Assembly: GCA_016713625.1 (NCBI GenBank)
Contig: JADJOT010000012.1
Coordinates: 310,001 to 374,000, forward strand
Source: Candidatus Accumulibacter affinis
Lineage (GTDB): Bacteria; Pseudomonadota; Gammaproteobacteria; Burkholderiales; Rhodocyclaceae
Direction: 5' to 3'
Length of the DNA: 64,000 nucleotides
Shown here: in pieces, positions 26,893-35,363 of the stretch
Numbering within the stretch: position 1 is the stretch's first letter
Layout of the letters: every line of letters begins with the position of its first letter
The notes under the pieces: model-generated
What the model saw: only the letters and a program-made list of their open reading frames with translations
Told to the model about the DNA's origin: nothing
Databases searched by the model: none
Made by a program: the position numbers and the translations under genes

Positions 26893-27460
26893 CTAGCCCG
26901 TATTGCGCAGGCCCGCGGCGACGCCGTTGATCGAGATGTGGATGCCACGCTGCCGTGCGCGCCGCGGGGCGCGAGCCGATGTTCAGTTCGGCGATCTCAC
27001 GGGTCGGGGTGGCGCTGAAAAAGTAGTCGGCGATGCCGGGGAGGGCGTGGAACCTGCGCATGATGCTGGGCGCCCGGCGCAGGTCGCTGATGGTCTCGAA
27101 GATCGGCACGACCACCAGTTCGCTCACCGCGCCTTCGCCAGGCGTGCCACGTAGTAGCCCGGTTTCCTTGAACAGCAGCAGGACTTCCAGCAGGTCGCTG
27201 ACTTCCTCGGTGTGCGAGATGATGTAGTAGCGAATGGCGTCCGGGCCGAACTGCCCCACGAGCTTGGCGATTGTTCGTTCGGCGGCGAGGATGCTCTGGC
27301 GCTGCACCTCGGGTTGCCTGATCCGCTCCACCAGTTCGTATGCCGCTGCGCCATCCTGCTCACGGATGACCTCGCCGAGGATGCGTCCGAGCAGGCGAGG
27401 GTCGTCGATCAGCGGAGCGTTCTTGTCGGCGGTGGCAGCACGGCGAGGGTCGCTGGTCAT
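26893..27460 (-). pseudogene. ppc: Relic of phosphoenolpyruvate carboxylase gene, internally deleted and frameshifted
   Basis: The frame starting at 27460 first gives a PEPC N-terminus (LLGRILGEVIREQDG). It jumps to the mid-protein block (DAIRYYIISHTEEVSDLLEV...PIFETISDLRRAPSIM), then to the late block (DYFFSATPTREIAELNIGSRPA). After that a frameshift brings in the true PEPC end, ISINGVAAGLRNTG followed by a stop at 26893-26895. Full PEPC is about 900 residues; only about 190 remain, in correct order. The catalytic His region (TAHPTE) and the glycine/arginine loop are gone. It is therefore non-functional as carboxylase. Erosion by several deletions fits better than a sequencing error, but a chimeric assembly is possible. 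Confidence 0.85.
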
Positions 27461-27544
27461 GGCAGTAGGAGACGAGTTCGCATTCGTCGCATGGTAGCAG
27501 AATCGTGTGCGAAAGCTCGGCCGATCCTGTGGGCGGTCAGGCCT

Positions 27545-27739
27545 TCATTTTGCCGGCGCTGCCGCAGCGCTGGCTGCGGCGGGAATGATCGTCACGCCAC
27601 GTTCATCTACCGCGCCGGAAGCACCCGATGCTCCGCTGGCTGTCGGGTTGCGTGAAAAGGTGATTCCCTGGGCATTCAGCACCGACGGCAGCGGATCGTC
27701 ACTGCTGCGCGCGGATAGTTCGGCCAGGCTCTTGGTCAA
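27545..27739 (-). CDS. Possible small protein coupled to the giant PEP-CTERM gene
   Basis: This 64-residue open frame starts with a TTG at 27739 that overlaps the stop of the giant gene (TTGA). Codons are GC-rich in third position like true genes, and the sequence ends in an Ala/Pro-rich tail. No signal peptide or family is recognised. It could be a translationally coupled cistron or chance; only the overlap and codon bias support it. Confidence 0.35.
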   Translation of the reverse strand: MTKSLAELSARSSDDPLPSVLNAQGITFSRNPTASGASGASGAVDERGVTIIPAAASAAAAPAK

Positions 27740-30700
27740 CTGCTGGTACTCTCCTCCGCAGACGCTTGCTGACCAACGACCGGGGCGCGTGTCGTCCGCC
27801 GCGACAACGACGCCGTCAGCAGCAGCCCCGTAAGCACCAGCAGCAGGTTGCCGGGTTCCGGGACGTTGCTGGAGCGTTCGACCACGGTTCCCTGCACGAC
27901 CAGGGTGATGTCCTGAACCGCCCCGCGGTAGCCGCTGGCATTGTGGCCTGCACCTTTGAGGAGGATCGTGTTGCTATAGCTGCCGACGCCCACGGACGAC
28001 GTGTCGAAAGTCAGCAACAAATGCTGACTTTCACCAGCGGCGAAATCAAGGAAATCCGCGAAGCCGATTTCTCCGAACTCGGCGCTATCGGCGAACTGGA
28101 AATCTCCATCGAGCAGGTCGGCCGGTCCCAAGACGTCATTGCTGGCCAGGAGCTTGGTCTCGAACAAGCCCGACCCCTCGAACAGCGTGCCAAAATTCAG
28201 CGTGTAGCTCAGGCCGTTTTGCGCGAAGCTGCCGGCGCCGCTGTCGAACGTGAACGCCGATTTGGCGTAGTTGTTGACGGTCCCGACGAGGTTCAAGGCC
28301 ACGATCTCGATGTCCAGCGCAGCCATGTCCGGGTTCTGGCTCAGGAAGTTGACCGTCGCGGCATCGTTGAACACGCCAGCGGCGCTGGTGTTCAGTCCGA
28401 TCGCCAGGCTCGTGGTGTCGGTCTGGCCGGCGCCCAGCCCTGCCAGGTTGCCATTTGCGTTGAACGGCCCGCTGACCCCGACCAGGCTCCCTGCCAGCGT
28501 GTCGTTGAGGGCGACCACCGGCGCGACGTTGGCGACCGAGAGATTGTGATTGGCCACGGGGTCCCCGACGTGCACGATGCCGAAGTCCACCGTCGTACCG
28601 TTGACCTGCCCGACGGCCTGCTGGTAGACGTTCCCGGTCAGGACGACGCTGGCGCTGCCCACGGCGAGGTCGGGCGCCCCGGTGGTGCCGACGCCGGTCG
28701 AGGTGAAATTCAGGACCTGCGAACCGCTGAAGGTGCCCGCGGTTCCGGTAGCGAGTGCCACCTTGACCGACGTGCTGTCCATCCCGGCCGCGGCCAGATT
28801 GGCGATGCTCCCCGACGAACTGAAGCCCGCCGCGGTGCTGCCACGGTCGACCTTGAGCCCCTCGGTAAAGGCGTCCGGCGAGCTGTTGGTGATGCTGATC
28901 GCCGCCATCGGGGTCGCGTCGCCGACGCGCGCCGCCAGCGTGATCGCCCCGGTGGTGAGCACCGGATTGGCCGCGTTGTTGGCGGTGCGGTAGCCGGTCG
29001 CGGTAAGGTTGACGGTCGCGTCCGGGAGGCTGAGTACGCCGAGACCGCTGGTGCCATCGCCGTTGGTCGCCAGGTTGATCGTCACTGCTCCCGCGTTGGT
29101 GTTGCCGGCGGTCGCCGCCGCAAGGCCGACGCTGATCGCGTTGCTGGTGGCCCCCGCGGCGAGATTCGTGATCGGACCGCCGCTGCCAGTGGCGTTGACG
29201 GTCGCGCCGACGTTCGCGTTCAGCCCCTCCTGAAATCCAGCCGGCGCATTGTTCGTGTTGCCGATCGTGATTGCCTGGCTGCGGCTGTCGCCGATGCGCA
29301 GGTTGCCGAGATTGACGTCGGTCGGCAGGCTCGGCTGCGCCACCTGATACGCGCCGCCGTTGATCGTGACCGTCTGCGAGGGGAGCGGCATCTGGCAGTT
29401 CGGCGAGCAGCCGCCGACATTGCTCGCATCCGACACGACTGCGATCGTGGCGGTGCCGGACTTCGCGCCGGCCGTTGCCGATGCTCCTGCGGCCAATCCG
29501 ACGACCAGGCTAGAGTTGTCAGTCGACCCTGGATTCAGCAGGTTGAACGACCCCGTCGCGGTGACGGGCCCGGTCGCTGGCGCGATGCTGGCGTTCAGCG
29601 CGGCCTGGGCATCGCCGTTCACATTCTGGACGTTCGTCATGGAAAGCGCCTGTGTGCCGAAGCTGCCCCCTAGCCTCACGTTGCCGAGGTTCACGGGCTC
29701 CGGCGCATGCGCGCTGGGGTTCGCCTGGAGAATCACGTTGCCGACGAGCTGGATGTCGCCGGTGACCGTGACGTTCTGCGAGCCGACGCCGGTGAGTCCG
29801 AGGCCGCTGGTGAGCGACCCGTTGCTCACGTAGTTGACGGCGATGGTGCCGTTCAGCAGGCCGGCGCCGATGTTGGTGTTGAGGCCGACCGACATCGCCG
29901 TGCTGTTGGCTCCGGCTGCGAGCAGGCTGATCGAGTTGTTGCCGACGATACGCGTGTCGGTTGGTGTCCCGAAGCTGGCGTCGAGGTGCTCGACGAAGCC
30001 GGCCGGCCCGCTCGCCGTGTTCGTGATGGTCAGATTCTGGCTGGCCACGACCTGCCCGACCTGCACCGTGCCGAAGTTGAGCGTGGTCGGAGTCAGGTTG
30101 CCGGCCGCCAAGCGATAGACGTTGCCGGAAACGTCGATCACCTGGGAGCCGGCCGTCATTGCCGCAAGCCCGCTGTTGCCGTTGCTACCGGTGCCGTCCG
30201 TCGCGTAGGCAATGGTGACGCTGCCGCTGCGCGCACCGGCAGCGCTGGTGTCGAGTGTGACGCTCATGGCGGAGTTGTTGTTCGAGCCCGCTTTGAGATC
30301 GACGACACTGCCGCCATTGTTCGTCAGGTTGCCGGTGCTTGCCGCGAAGCTCGCATTGAGCGCTTCCGAGAACAAACCGGTCGGTGCTGTGTTCTGCACC
30401 GTCAGCAGCTGGCTCGCCGCATCGCCAACGTGTCGGTTGGTGAAGGTCACCGGCGTCGGGGTCGTGCTGCCCACCGCGGCGTTGTAGCCGGTGGCCGAGA
30501 CGTTGATCACCTGCTGGTTGCTCGCCTGGCGGGTAAACGCGGCGTCGATGTTGGTGCCATCGGTGGCGTAGTTGATGGTCACGGTGCCGTTGTTGACACC
30601 GGCCGTGCCGGTGCCGCTGGCCTGGGCGGTAATGGCGCCGTTCGCCGAAGCGCCCGGGCCGATCAGCCCGGCTCCGAAGGCGTTGTTCGCGGCGAAGCCG

Positions 30701-33700
30701 CTGCTGGCCAACGCGCTGTTGATGCCAAGCTGCTCGGCGCCTGCTCCCGTCGTCTGGTTCTGGACGCTGAAGCTCGTGTTCGCTCCGGCGGTACCGATGC
30801 GGAAGTTGCCGAGGTCTACCGGCGACGGGCTGTTTGGTGTCGCATTGCCCACCGCCAGCGCAGACACCGCGCCGCCAGTGAGGTTGATGACTTTCGTCGC
30901 CACGTTGTCGAAGTTGCTGACGATCGCGACCTTCTGGCCGCTGAGCGCAGCGCCCGGACCGCTGAGGGTGACCGACAGATCTCCCGAGTTGCCGCCGGCG
31001 ACGATCGGGCCGAAGTTAGCGGCGGTCACGCCGGTGCCCGAGAGCCGTGCGTCGGTGATGTTGCCGCCATTCGCACCGGCGGTCTGGATCGCGCCGCGAA
31101 TGTCAGCGCCGCTGCCGTTGTTGGCGATCTGGTAGTTCTTCGTCACCGGCCCGCTGCCGCCGCGCACATTGCCGAGGTCGAGCGTGAAGCTGTCGGTGCC
31201 TGCAGCGGCTACGTTGCCGGTGATCGTCTGCGCGGCGTTTGCGCCGATGATCTGCGAGGCGAAGATACCGCCGGCCCCGTTGGTGACGCCGGCATGGCGG
31301 TCAAAACTATTGCCGCTGCCCGCGGCCAGGTTGTGGTAATCCTTGCCGACGGTAATACTGGCGTCGGACTTGATGCTCGCACCTGCGGCCTGGGTCAGCA
31401 CGTCGCTAACCGTGAGCGGCGTCGCCGCAGCCACCGCCAAGGTGCCACCGGTGTTGTTCGCGAAGTTGCCGGTCAGGGTACGCGCCGCGCCGCCCGAAAC
31501 GTTGAAGTTGGCGTTGTTGTTCACATTGGCTGCTATGCTGCCGCCGGAGTAGTTGACCTTGTCGTTGTTGATGATCAATGGCGCGGTCAGCGCGCCACCG
31601 GCCACGTTCAGCGTGCCGGTGGAGAGGCTGTTGACATTGACGTCTACCGCGCCGCTGGAGCTTAAGGTCCCGCCGTTGAGGTTGTAGACCCCGGTGCCGC
31701 CACTGCCCTGGCCGAAGTTGGCACCGCCGATCTGCACATAGGCCGCGCTGACGGCGCCATTGTTCTGCGTGAAGGTGCCGTTGCCGGCCAGGGCGATGCG
31801 CATGCCCCCGGCAACGGCACTGCCGTCCTGCACGGTCAGTGTTCCGCCGCCCATCGTATAGGTGCCGGTCGACCCGTTCTGTACTCCGACGCGCAGGCTG
31901 CCGGTCGTGACGCTGCTTGTGCCGGTCTGCACTACGGTTCCTGTGCCCTGGTCGCCGACCAGAAGCTGTGCTCCGGTCCCGGTGTAGTTGATGCTCAAGG
32001 AGCCCGCGTCGCTCAGGACCAGCCCGCCCTGGGAGCCCGGCGCGGAACCGAGCCTGACGAAGCCCGTTCCGGTAAAGCTGCCGGTGTCGGAAATGTTCAA
32101 TGCACCGGTTCCTTGCCCGCCGACGGTCGTGCTGCCGCTCACCACCACCTGGCCTGTCGACGACAGCTTGTAGGTGCCGTTGCCGGTCGCCTGGTTGCCG
32201 AGAATCAGGTCGCCGGTTACATTGTGCGTGCCGCCGCTGGTGTTCATGACGCCGACACCGGCGTCGCCGATGACGGAACTGTCGTTGAGCGTACCGCCGG
32301 ACAGGTTGTAAGTACCGTTGCCCCCGACGTTTTCGCCGAGCACGAGACGCGAAGTGGTGTGCGTGCCGCCGGTCTGGTTGAATGTTCCAACCGCGTCCGA
32401 ACCGACATGCGTGGTGGCGGCAACCGTCAAGGTGCCGCTGCTCAGTGTGTAGGTGCCTGTCTTGCCGGATCCGCCAAAGCCGCCGACAAACAGCCCAAAG
32501 GTCGGGTCATTGACAAAGACCTCACCACCGCTTTGCGTAACTCTTGCACTGTTGAACGGCCCGCCCACGCCCATGTTGCCGGCAACGTTGATGGTGCCGC
32601 CCGAGAGAAGGTAGTCGCCACCGTAAACATTCAGGTAGCCAGTGTTGTGCGTACCACCCGACTGGTTGAACGAGCTACCGTTGTCCGAATTCACATAGGT
32701 GATGCCGGTGTTGAGTACGCCAGTACCACTCAGATTGTAGGTACCCAGCCCGCCGCCGACATTCATGTCACCGAGCGTCGTGTGGGTGCCGCCGGTCTGC
32801 GTGAACGTGCCAATGCCGTCCTGCAGGCCGTCCGGCAACCCGCTGCCGCCGATGAACGTGTTCCCGCTGACGGTCAAGACACCGCTGCTCAGGGTGTACA
32901 GCCCGGTGCCGCCGGCGACATTGCCGGATTGGCCGATCTTCAGGTCGCCGCCCACGAGGTGTGTGCCACCCGATTGGATGAATGTTCCCAACGCACCGGG
33001 CTCGCCCGGAAATCCAGGATCGAGGTTGACACCGTTGCCGGCGCCGATCGTCACGTTGCCCACGACGGTCAGATTGCCACCGGAGAGCTTGTAGACGCCC
33101 TCTCGGACCTGCCCCGAATTAAGTTCAATGAGACCCGGCTGCGACCCCACGGTCAGATTGCCACTGACGTTGTGATCGCCGTCACTCTGGTTGAAAGTTC
33201 CCAGCCCGAACACGCTCACCGTCGTGCTGGTGGCGTTGAGCACGCCGCCCTTGAGGTCGTAGGTGCCTGAACTGTAGAAATCGAAACCTCCATTGCCATT
33301 GCTGACGGAGAACAGACCACTGCTGCCAAGTTGCAGTTCTCCAGCATTGAAGGTGCCAGCGGTTTGCAGCACGCTGCCCTGGCCCAACCAGCCGATTGCC
33401 GTGAAAGCAGAGGTGACCGTACCGCCGCTCAACTCATATCGACCGGCGCCATAGTAGCTAGTAGCCGACTCAGCAAATCCGCCGACGAAGATTTGCGCGG
33501 CATCGACGCTGCCGGCGGACTGCTGGAACAGCCCGTTCAAGGTGCCACTGTTCAGCGAGTCGTGTCCACGACCGACAAACATTTGGCCACTCACGATCAG
33601 ATCACCGCCTGATATGGAGTAGGTTCCACTGCTGTCGGAGCGATTGCCGACGATCAGGGTGTTGGTCGTGTGCGTGCCGCCGGTTTGATTGAGCAATGCG

Positions 33701-35088
33701 CCACTATCGGAGGTCCCGACGATGCTGCCTTGCCCGCCGATGGTGGTGCCCACATCCAGGGTACCACCGTCCAGGTTATAGGTGCCCTGGCCGCCGATGA
33801 ACAAGCTTCCCGTGGTATTCGATGTTGCAGTCTGCTGGTTGAACGTTCCCTGGCCGCTGTTATTGCCAAGGGCGATGAAGCCGGTAGTCAACGTGGGCGT
33901 GCTCAGGTTCACCGTGTCGGTGTTGAGGTTGTACGTCCCTGTCCCGCCATTGAGGCCAATCGCAAGGGCGCGACCACCGTCCACGGCGCCACCGGACTGC
34001 GTGAAGGTACCGACCGCGCCTGAATTGTTTCCGACGACAAAGGCGGCGGTGTTGATGTCCTGGTTCTGTATGACCAGCGTGCCGCCGGTCATGGTGAAAG
34101 TGCCCGTGCCGTTGTGACCGACAACCAGCTGGTCGGTCGTGCCGCTGCCGATGGTCAGCGCGCCGTCGTTGAGGTTGTAGAAGCCGTTGCCGCCGGCTTC
34201 CGAACCGAGCAGCAGTTGTTGGGCATTGTGATCGCCTGCGTTCTGCGTGATCGTGCCGGTTCCGAATGCGCCGAGGAGCACGAAGGAGCCGCTGTTCAGC
34301 GTGCCACCATTCAGGTTGTAGGTACCGTTGCCGCTGCTACCGTTGCCGATGAACATGCCACCGGCGGTGACTGTGCCACCGACGTGCTCGAACGTACCGG
34401 TAGCGGTATTGCCCAGGTCGATGAAGGAATTGAGGGCGCCGCTGCTGATCGTGTACGAACCGGTGCCATTTCCGATACCGATAGTGACACCACCGGCGGT
34501 GACGACACCGCCATCCTGCGCAAAGCTGCCGCTACAACTGGTCAGGCAGGAAAATCCCCCGCCAGCCTGCTCGGAGACGTTCGAGCCGCCGATCTGGATC
34601 TCGCGTTGGACGTTAAGTTCAAGACTATTGCCACCAAAGGTGTTATCGACCATCGTGTAGGTGCCGGCGCTGCCGTTGTTGCGACCGACGAACAGATAGC
34701 CGCCCCAAGGGTCTGGCGAGTCGCCCGGCGCCGGGCCGACATACTGTGGTCCGTTGATGTTGATGACCGAGTTGCCGGCGCTGTTGCTTTGATTGATGGT
34801 TCCGACGCCGGAATTGCCAACTGTCACGTAGCCGCTGTAGCCGCCGGCAATGCTCTGGTCGAGGGTGAGCGTGCCACCCGAGAAGTTGAGCGTTCCGTTC
34901 CCCGACGCCGTATTGCCGAGAATCAGGATGTCGACCGGGGTGATGGTCGACCCTGGGACGAACACCGTTTCGGTGGTCGTGTCGCCGATGATCACCGTCT
35001 GTCCGGCTACCGGATTGCTGATACATCCTGCGGCGACCATCAACGCAGTCAGATGTTTCAGACGTAGGCTTTTCTTGACTTTGTTCAT
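27736..35088 (-). CDS. Giant repeat-built PEP-CTERM surface protein (2450 aa)
   Basis: It has a signal peptide (about 1-29, ending NPVAG), then about 1100 residues of 30-40-residue Gly/Thr/Asn-rich repeats of the type GTGTFNQTGGTHT... GNGTYNLSGGTL. These look like a beta-solenoid as in autotransporter passengers. Residues about 1290-2290 hold some eight 100-130-residue Ig-like units, each opening with (V/L)xxGNxRxG; they fit the 'choice-of-anchor D' class. A last domain precedes VPEPGNLLLVLTGLLLTASL and SRR near residue 2408. A further tail of about 20 residues rich in Ser/Glu follows, which is longer than usual. It is likely an adhesin or matrix scaffold. No enzyme motif was seen. The sigma-54 promoter and dyad lie upstream. 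Confidence 0.85.
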   Translation of the reverse strand: MNKVKKSLRLKHLTALMVAAGCISNPVAGQTVIIGDTTTETVFVPGSTITPVDILILGNTASGNGTLNFSGGTLTLDQSIAGGYSGYVTVGNSGVGTINQSNSAGNSVININGPQYVGPAPGDSPDPWGGYLFVGRNNGSAGTYTMVDNTFGGNSLELNVQREIQIGGSNVSEQAGGGFSCLTSCSGSFAQDGGVVTAGGVTIGIGNGTGSYTISSGALNSFIDLGNTATGTFEHVGGTVTAGGMFIGNGSSGNGTYNLNGGTLNSGSFVLLGAFGTGTITQNAGDHNAQQLLLGSEAGGNGFYNLNDGALTIGSGTTDQLVVGHNGTGTFTMTGGTLVIQNQDINTAAFVVGNNSGAVGTFTQSGGAVDGGRALAIGLNGGTGTYNLNTDTVNLSTPTLTTGFIALGNNSGQGTFNQQTATSNTTGSLFIGGQGTYNLDGGTLDVGTTIGGQGSIVGTSDSGALLNQTGGTHTTNTLIVGNRSDSSGTYSISGGDLIVSGQMFVGRGHDSLNSGTLNGLFQQSAGSVDAAQIFVGGFAESATSYYGAGRYELSGGTVTSAFTAIGWLGQGSVLQTAGTFNAGELQLGSSGLFSVSNGNGGFDFYSSGTYDLKGGVLNATSTTVSVFGLGTFNQSDGDHNVSGNLTVGSQPGLIELNSGQVREGVYKLSGGNLTVVGNVTIGAGNGVNLDPGFPGEPGALGTFIQSGGTHLVGGDLKIGQSGNVAGGTGLYTLSSGVLTVSGNTFIGGSGLPDGLQDGIGTFTQTGGTHTTLGDMNVGGGLGTYNLSGTGVLNTGITYVNSDNGSSFNQSGGTHNTGYLNVYGGDYLLSGGTINVAGNMGVGGPFNSARVTQSGGEVFVNDPTFGLFVGGFGGSGKTGTYTLSSGTLTVAATTHVGSDAVGTFNQTGGTHTTSRLVLGENVGGNGTYNLSGGTLNDSSVIGDAGVGVMNTSGGTHNVTGDLILGNQATGNGTYKLSSTGQVVVSGSTTVGGQGTGALNISDTGSFTGTGFVRLGSAPGSQGGLVLSDAGSLSINYTGTGAQLLVGDQGTGTVVQTGTSSVTTGSLRVGVQNGSTGTYTMGGGTLTVQDGSAVAGGMRIALAGNGTFTQNNGAVSAAYVQIGGANFGQGSGGTGVYNLNGGTLSSSGAVDVNVNSLSTGTLNVAGGALTAPLIINNDKVNYSGGSIAANVNNNANFNVSGGAARTLTGNFANNTGGTLAVAAATPLTVSDVLTQAAGASIKSDASITVGKDYHNLAAGSGNSFDRHAGVTNGAGGIFASQIIGANAAQTITGNVAAAGTDSFTLDLGNVRGGSGPVTKNYQIANNGSGADIRGAIQTAGANGGNITDARLSGTGVTAANFGPIVAGGNSGDLSVTLSGPGAALSGQKVAIVSNFDNVATKVINLTGGAVSALAVGNATPNSPSPVDLGNFRIGTAGANTSFSVQNQTTGAGAEQLGINSALASSGFAANNAFGAGLIGPGASANGAITAQASGTGTAGVNNGTVTINYATDGTNIDAAFTRQASNQQVINVSATGYNAAVGSTTPTPVTFTNRHVGDAASQLLTVQNTAPTGLFSEALNASFAASTGNLTNNGGSVVDLKAGSNNNSAMSVTLDTSAAGARSGSVTIAYATDGTGSNGNSGLAAMTAGSQVIDVSGNVYRLAAGNLTPTTLNFGTVQVGQVVASQNLTITNTASGPAGFVEHLDASFGTPTDTRIVGNNSISLLAAGANSTAMSVGLNTNIGAGLLNGTIAVNYVSNGSLTSGLGLTGVGSQNVTVTGDIQLVGNVILQANPSAHAPEPVNLGNVRLGGSFGTQALSMTNVQNVNGDAQAALNASIAPATGPVTATGSFNLLNPGSTDNSSLVVGLAAGASATAGAKSGTATIAVVSDASNVGGCSPNCQMPLPSQTVTINGGAYQVAQPSLPTDVNLGNLRIGDSRSQAITIGNTNNAPAGFQEGLNANVGATVNATGSGGPITNLAAGATSNAISVGLAAATAGNTNAGAVTINLATNGDGTSGLGVLSLPDATVNLTATGYRTANNAANPVLTTGAITLAARVGDATPMAAISITNSSPDAFTEGLKVDRGSTAAGFSSSGSIANLAAAGMDSTSVKVALATGTAGTFSGSQVLNFTSTGVGTTGAPDLAVGSASVVLTGNVYQQAVGQVNGTTVDFGIVHVGDPVANHNLSVANVAPVVALNDTLAGSLVGVSGPFNANGNLAGLGAGQTDTTSLAIGLNTSAAGVFNDAATVNFLSQNPDMAALDIEIVALNLVGTVNNYAKSAFTFDSGAGSFAQNGLSYTLNFGTLFEGSGLFETKLLASNDVLGPADLLDGDFQFADSAEFGEIGFADFLDFAAGESQHLLLTFDTSSVGVGSYSNTILLKGAGHNASGYRGAVQDITLVVQGTVVERSSNVPEPGNLLLVLTGLLLTASLSRRTTRAPVVGQQASAEESTSS
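28270..31200 (-). repeat. Tandem Ig-like (choice-of-anchor D type) domains inside the giant gene
   Basis: About eight protein-level repeats of 100-130 residues each open with variants of VDLGNFRIG, VNLGNLRIG, LNFGTVQVG and VDFGIVHVG. Next comes (S/L)xxxNT and, about 60 residues on, the block AGATSNAISVGL/ATAGxxxGxVTIN. Copies are diverged, so they are ancient rather than recent duplications. Boundaries are approximate. Confidence 0.7.
31640..34940 (-). repeat. Short beta-solenoid-type repeats inside the giant gene
   Basis: Dozens of 30-40-residue protein repeats alternate GTGTFxQxGGxH and GTYNLSGGTL cores. They also create many related short DNA words, but with no fixed period or spacer, so this is not a CRISPR array. 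Boundaries are approximate. Confidence 0.7.
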
Positions 35089-35179
35089 GGTCTTCTCCTG
35101 GATCTCAAGGGACGGTGATTCGATGCTACGAACGATAACTTGACTTTATCGGGGCTGGGCGTGCTCCAGGATTAACCCA

Positions 35180-35195
35180 AGCAATAAACATACCA
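35180..35195 (-). promoter_or_regulatory. Sigma-54 type promoter of the giant PEP-CTERM gene
   Basis: The minus strand reads TGGTATGTTTATTGCT, with exact GG-N10-GC spacing and 10 of 12 consensus positions, including the full TTGCT. It lies 92 nt upstream of the ATG at 35088 and 96 nt from the shared dyad. Confidence 0.7.
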
Positions 35196-35291
35196 TTGAG
35201 GAGAACGCAAAAACTTCGTACTGATTTTATGACGACAAGTGGCCACTACTTCGCTGCAGTCTGGCGCTGCGACGGAGATCCTGCGCGGCAA

Positions 35292-35310
35292 GTGTAAAAT
35301 ATACCGACAG
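35292..35310 (-). promoter_or_regulatory. 19-bp upstream activator-like dyad, PEP-CTERM regulon
   Basis: In the direction of the giant gene it reads CTGTCGGTATATTTTACAC, fitting the shared consensus. The gap to the sigma-54 promoter is 96 nt instead of 62-63. It lies in the divergent region, 54 nt before the WS/DGAT start. Its AT-rich centre could also serve that gene as a -10 box (TAAAAT on the plus strand). Confidence 0.6.
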
Positions 35311-35363
35311 CCGCCCATTGGCACCATCAGGCGGCCCTGGCCGCAGCCGCGAGGAGTTGGTCA

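Noticed and set aside
27766..33270. Long plus-strand open frames (635, 652 and 385 residues) opposite the giant gene
   Set aside because: They are antisense shadows of a GC-rich, repeat-built coding sequence, with no ribosome sites or recognisable domains.
31640..34940. Regularly recurring short DNA words suggesting a CRISPR array or minisatellite
   Set aside because: The repeats are protein-level beta-solenoid units with variable length and no constant repeat plus unique spacer; no cas genes are present.
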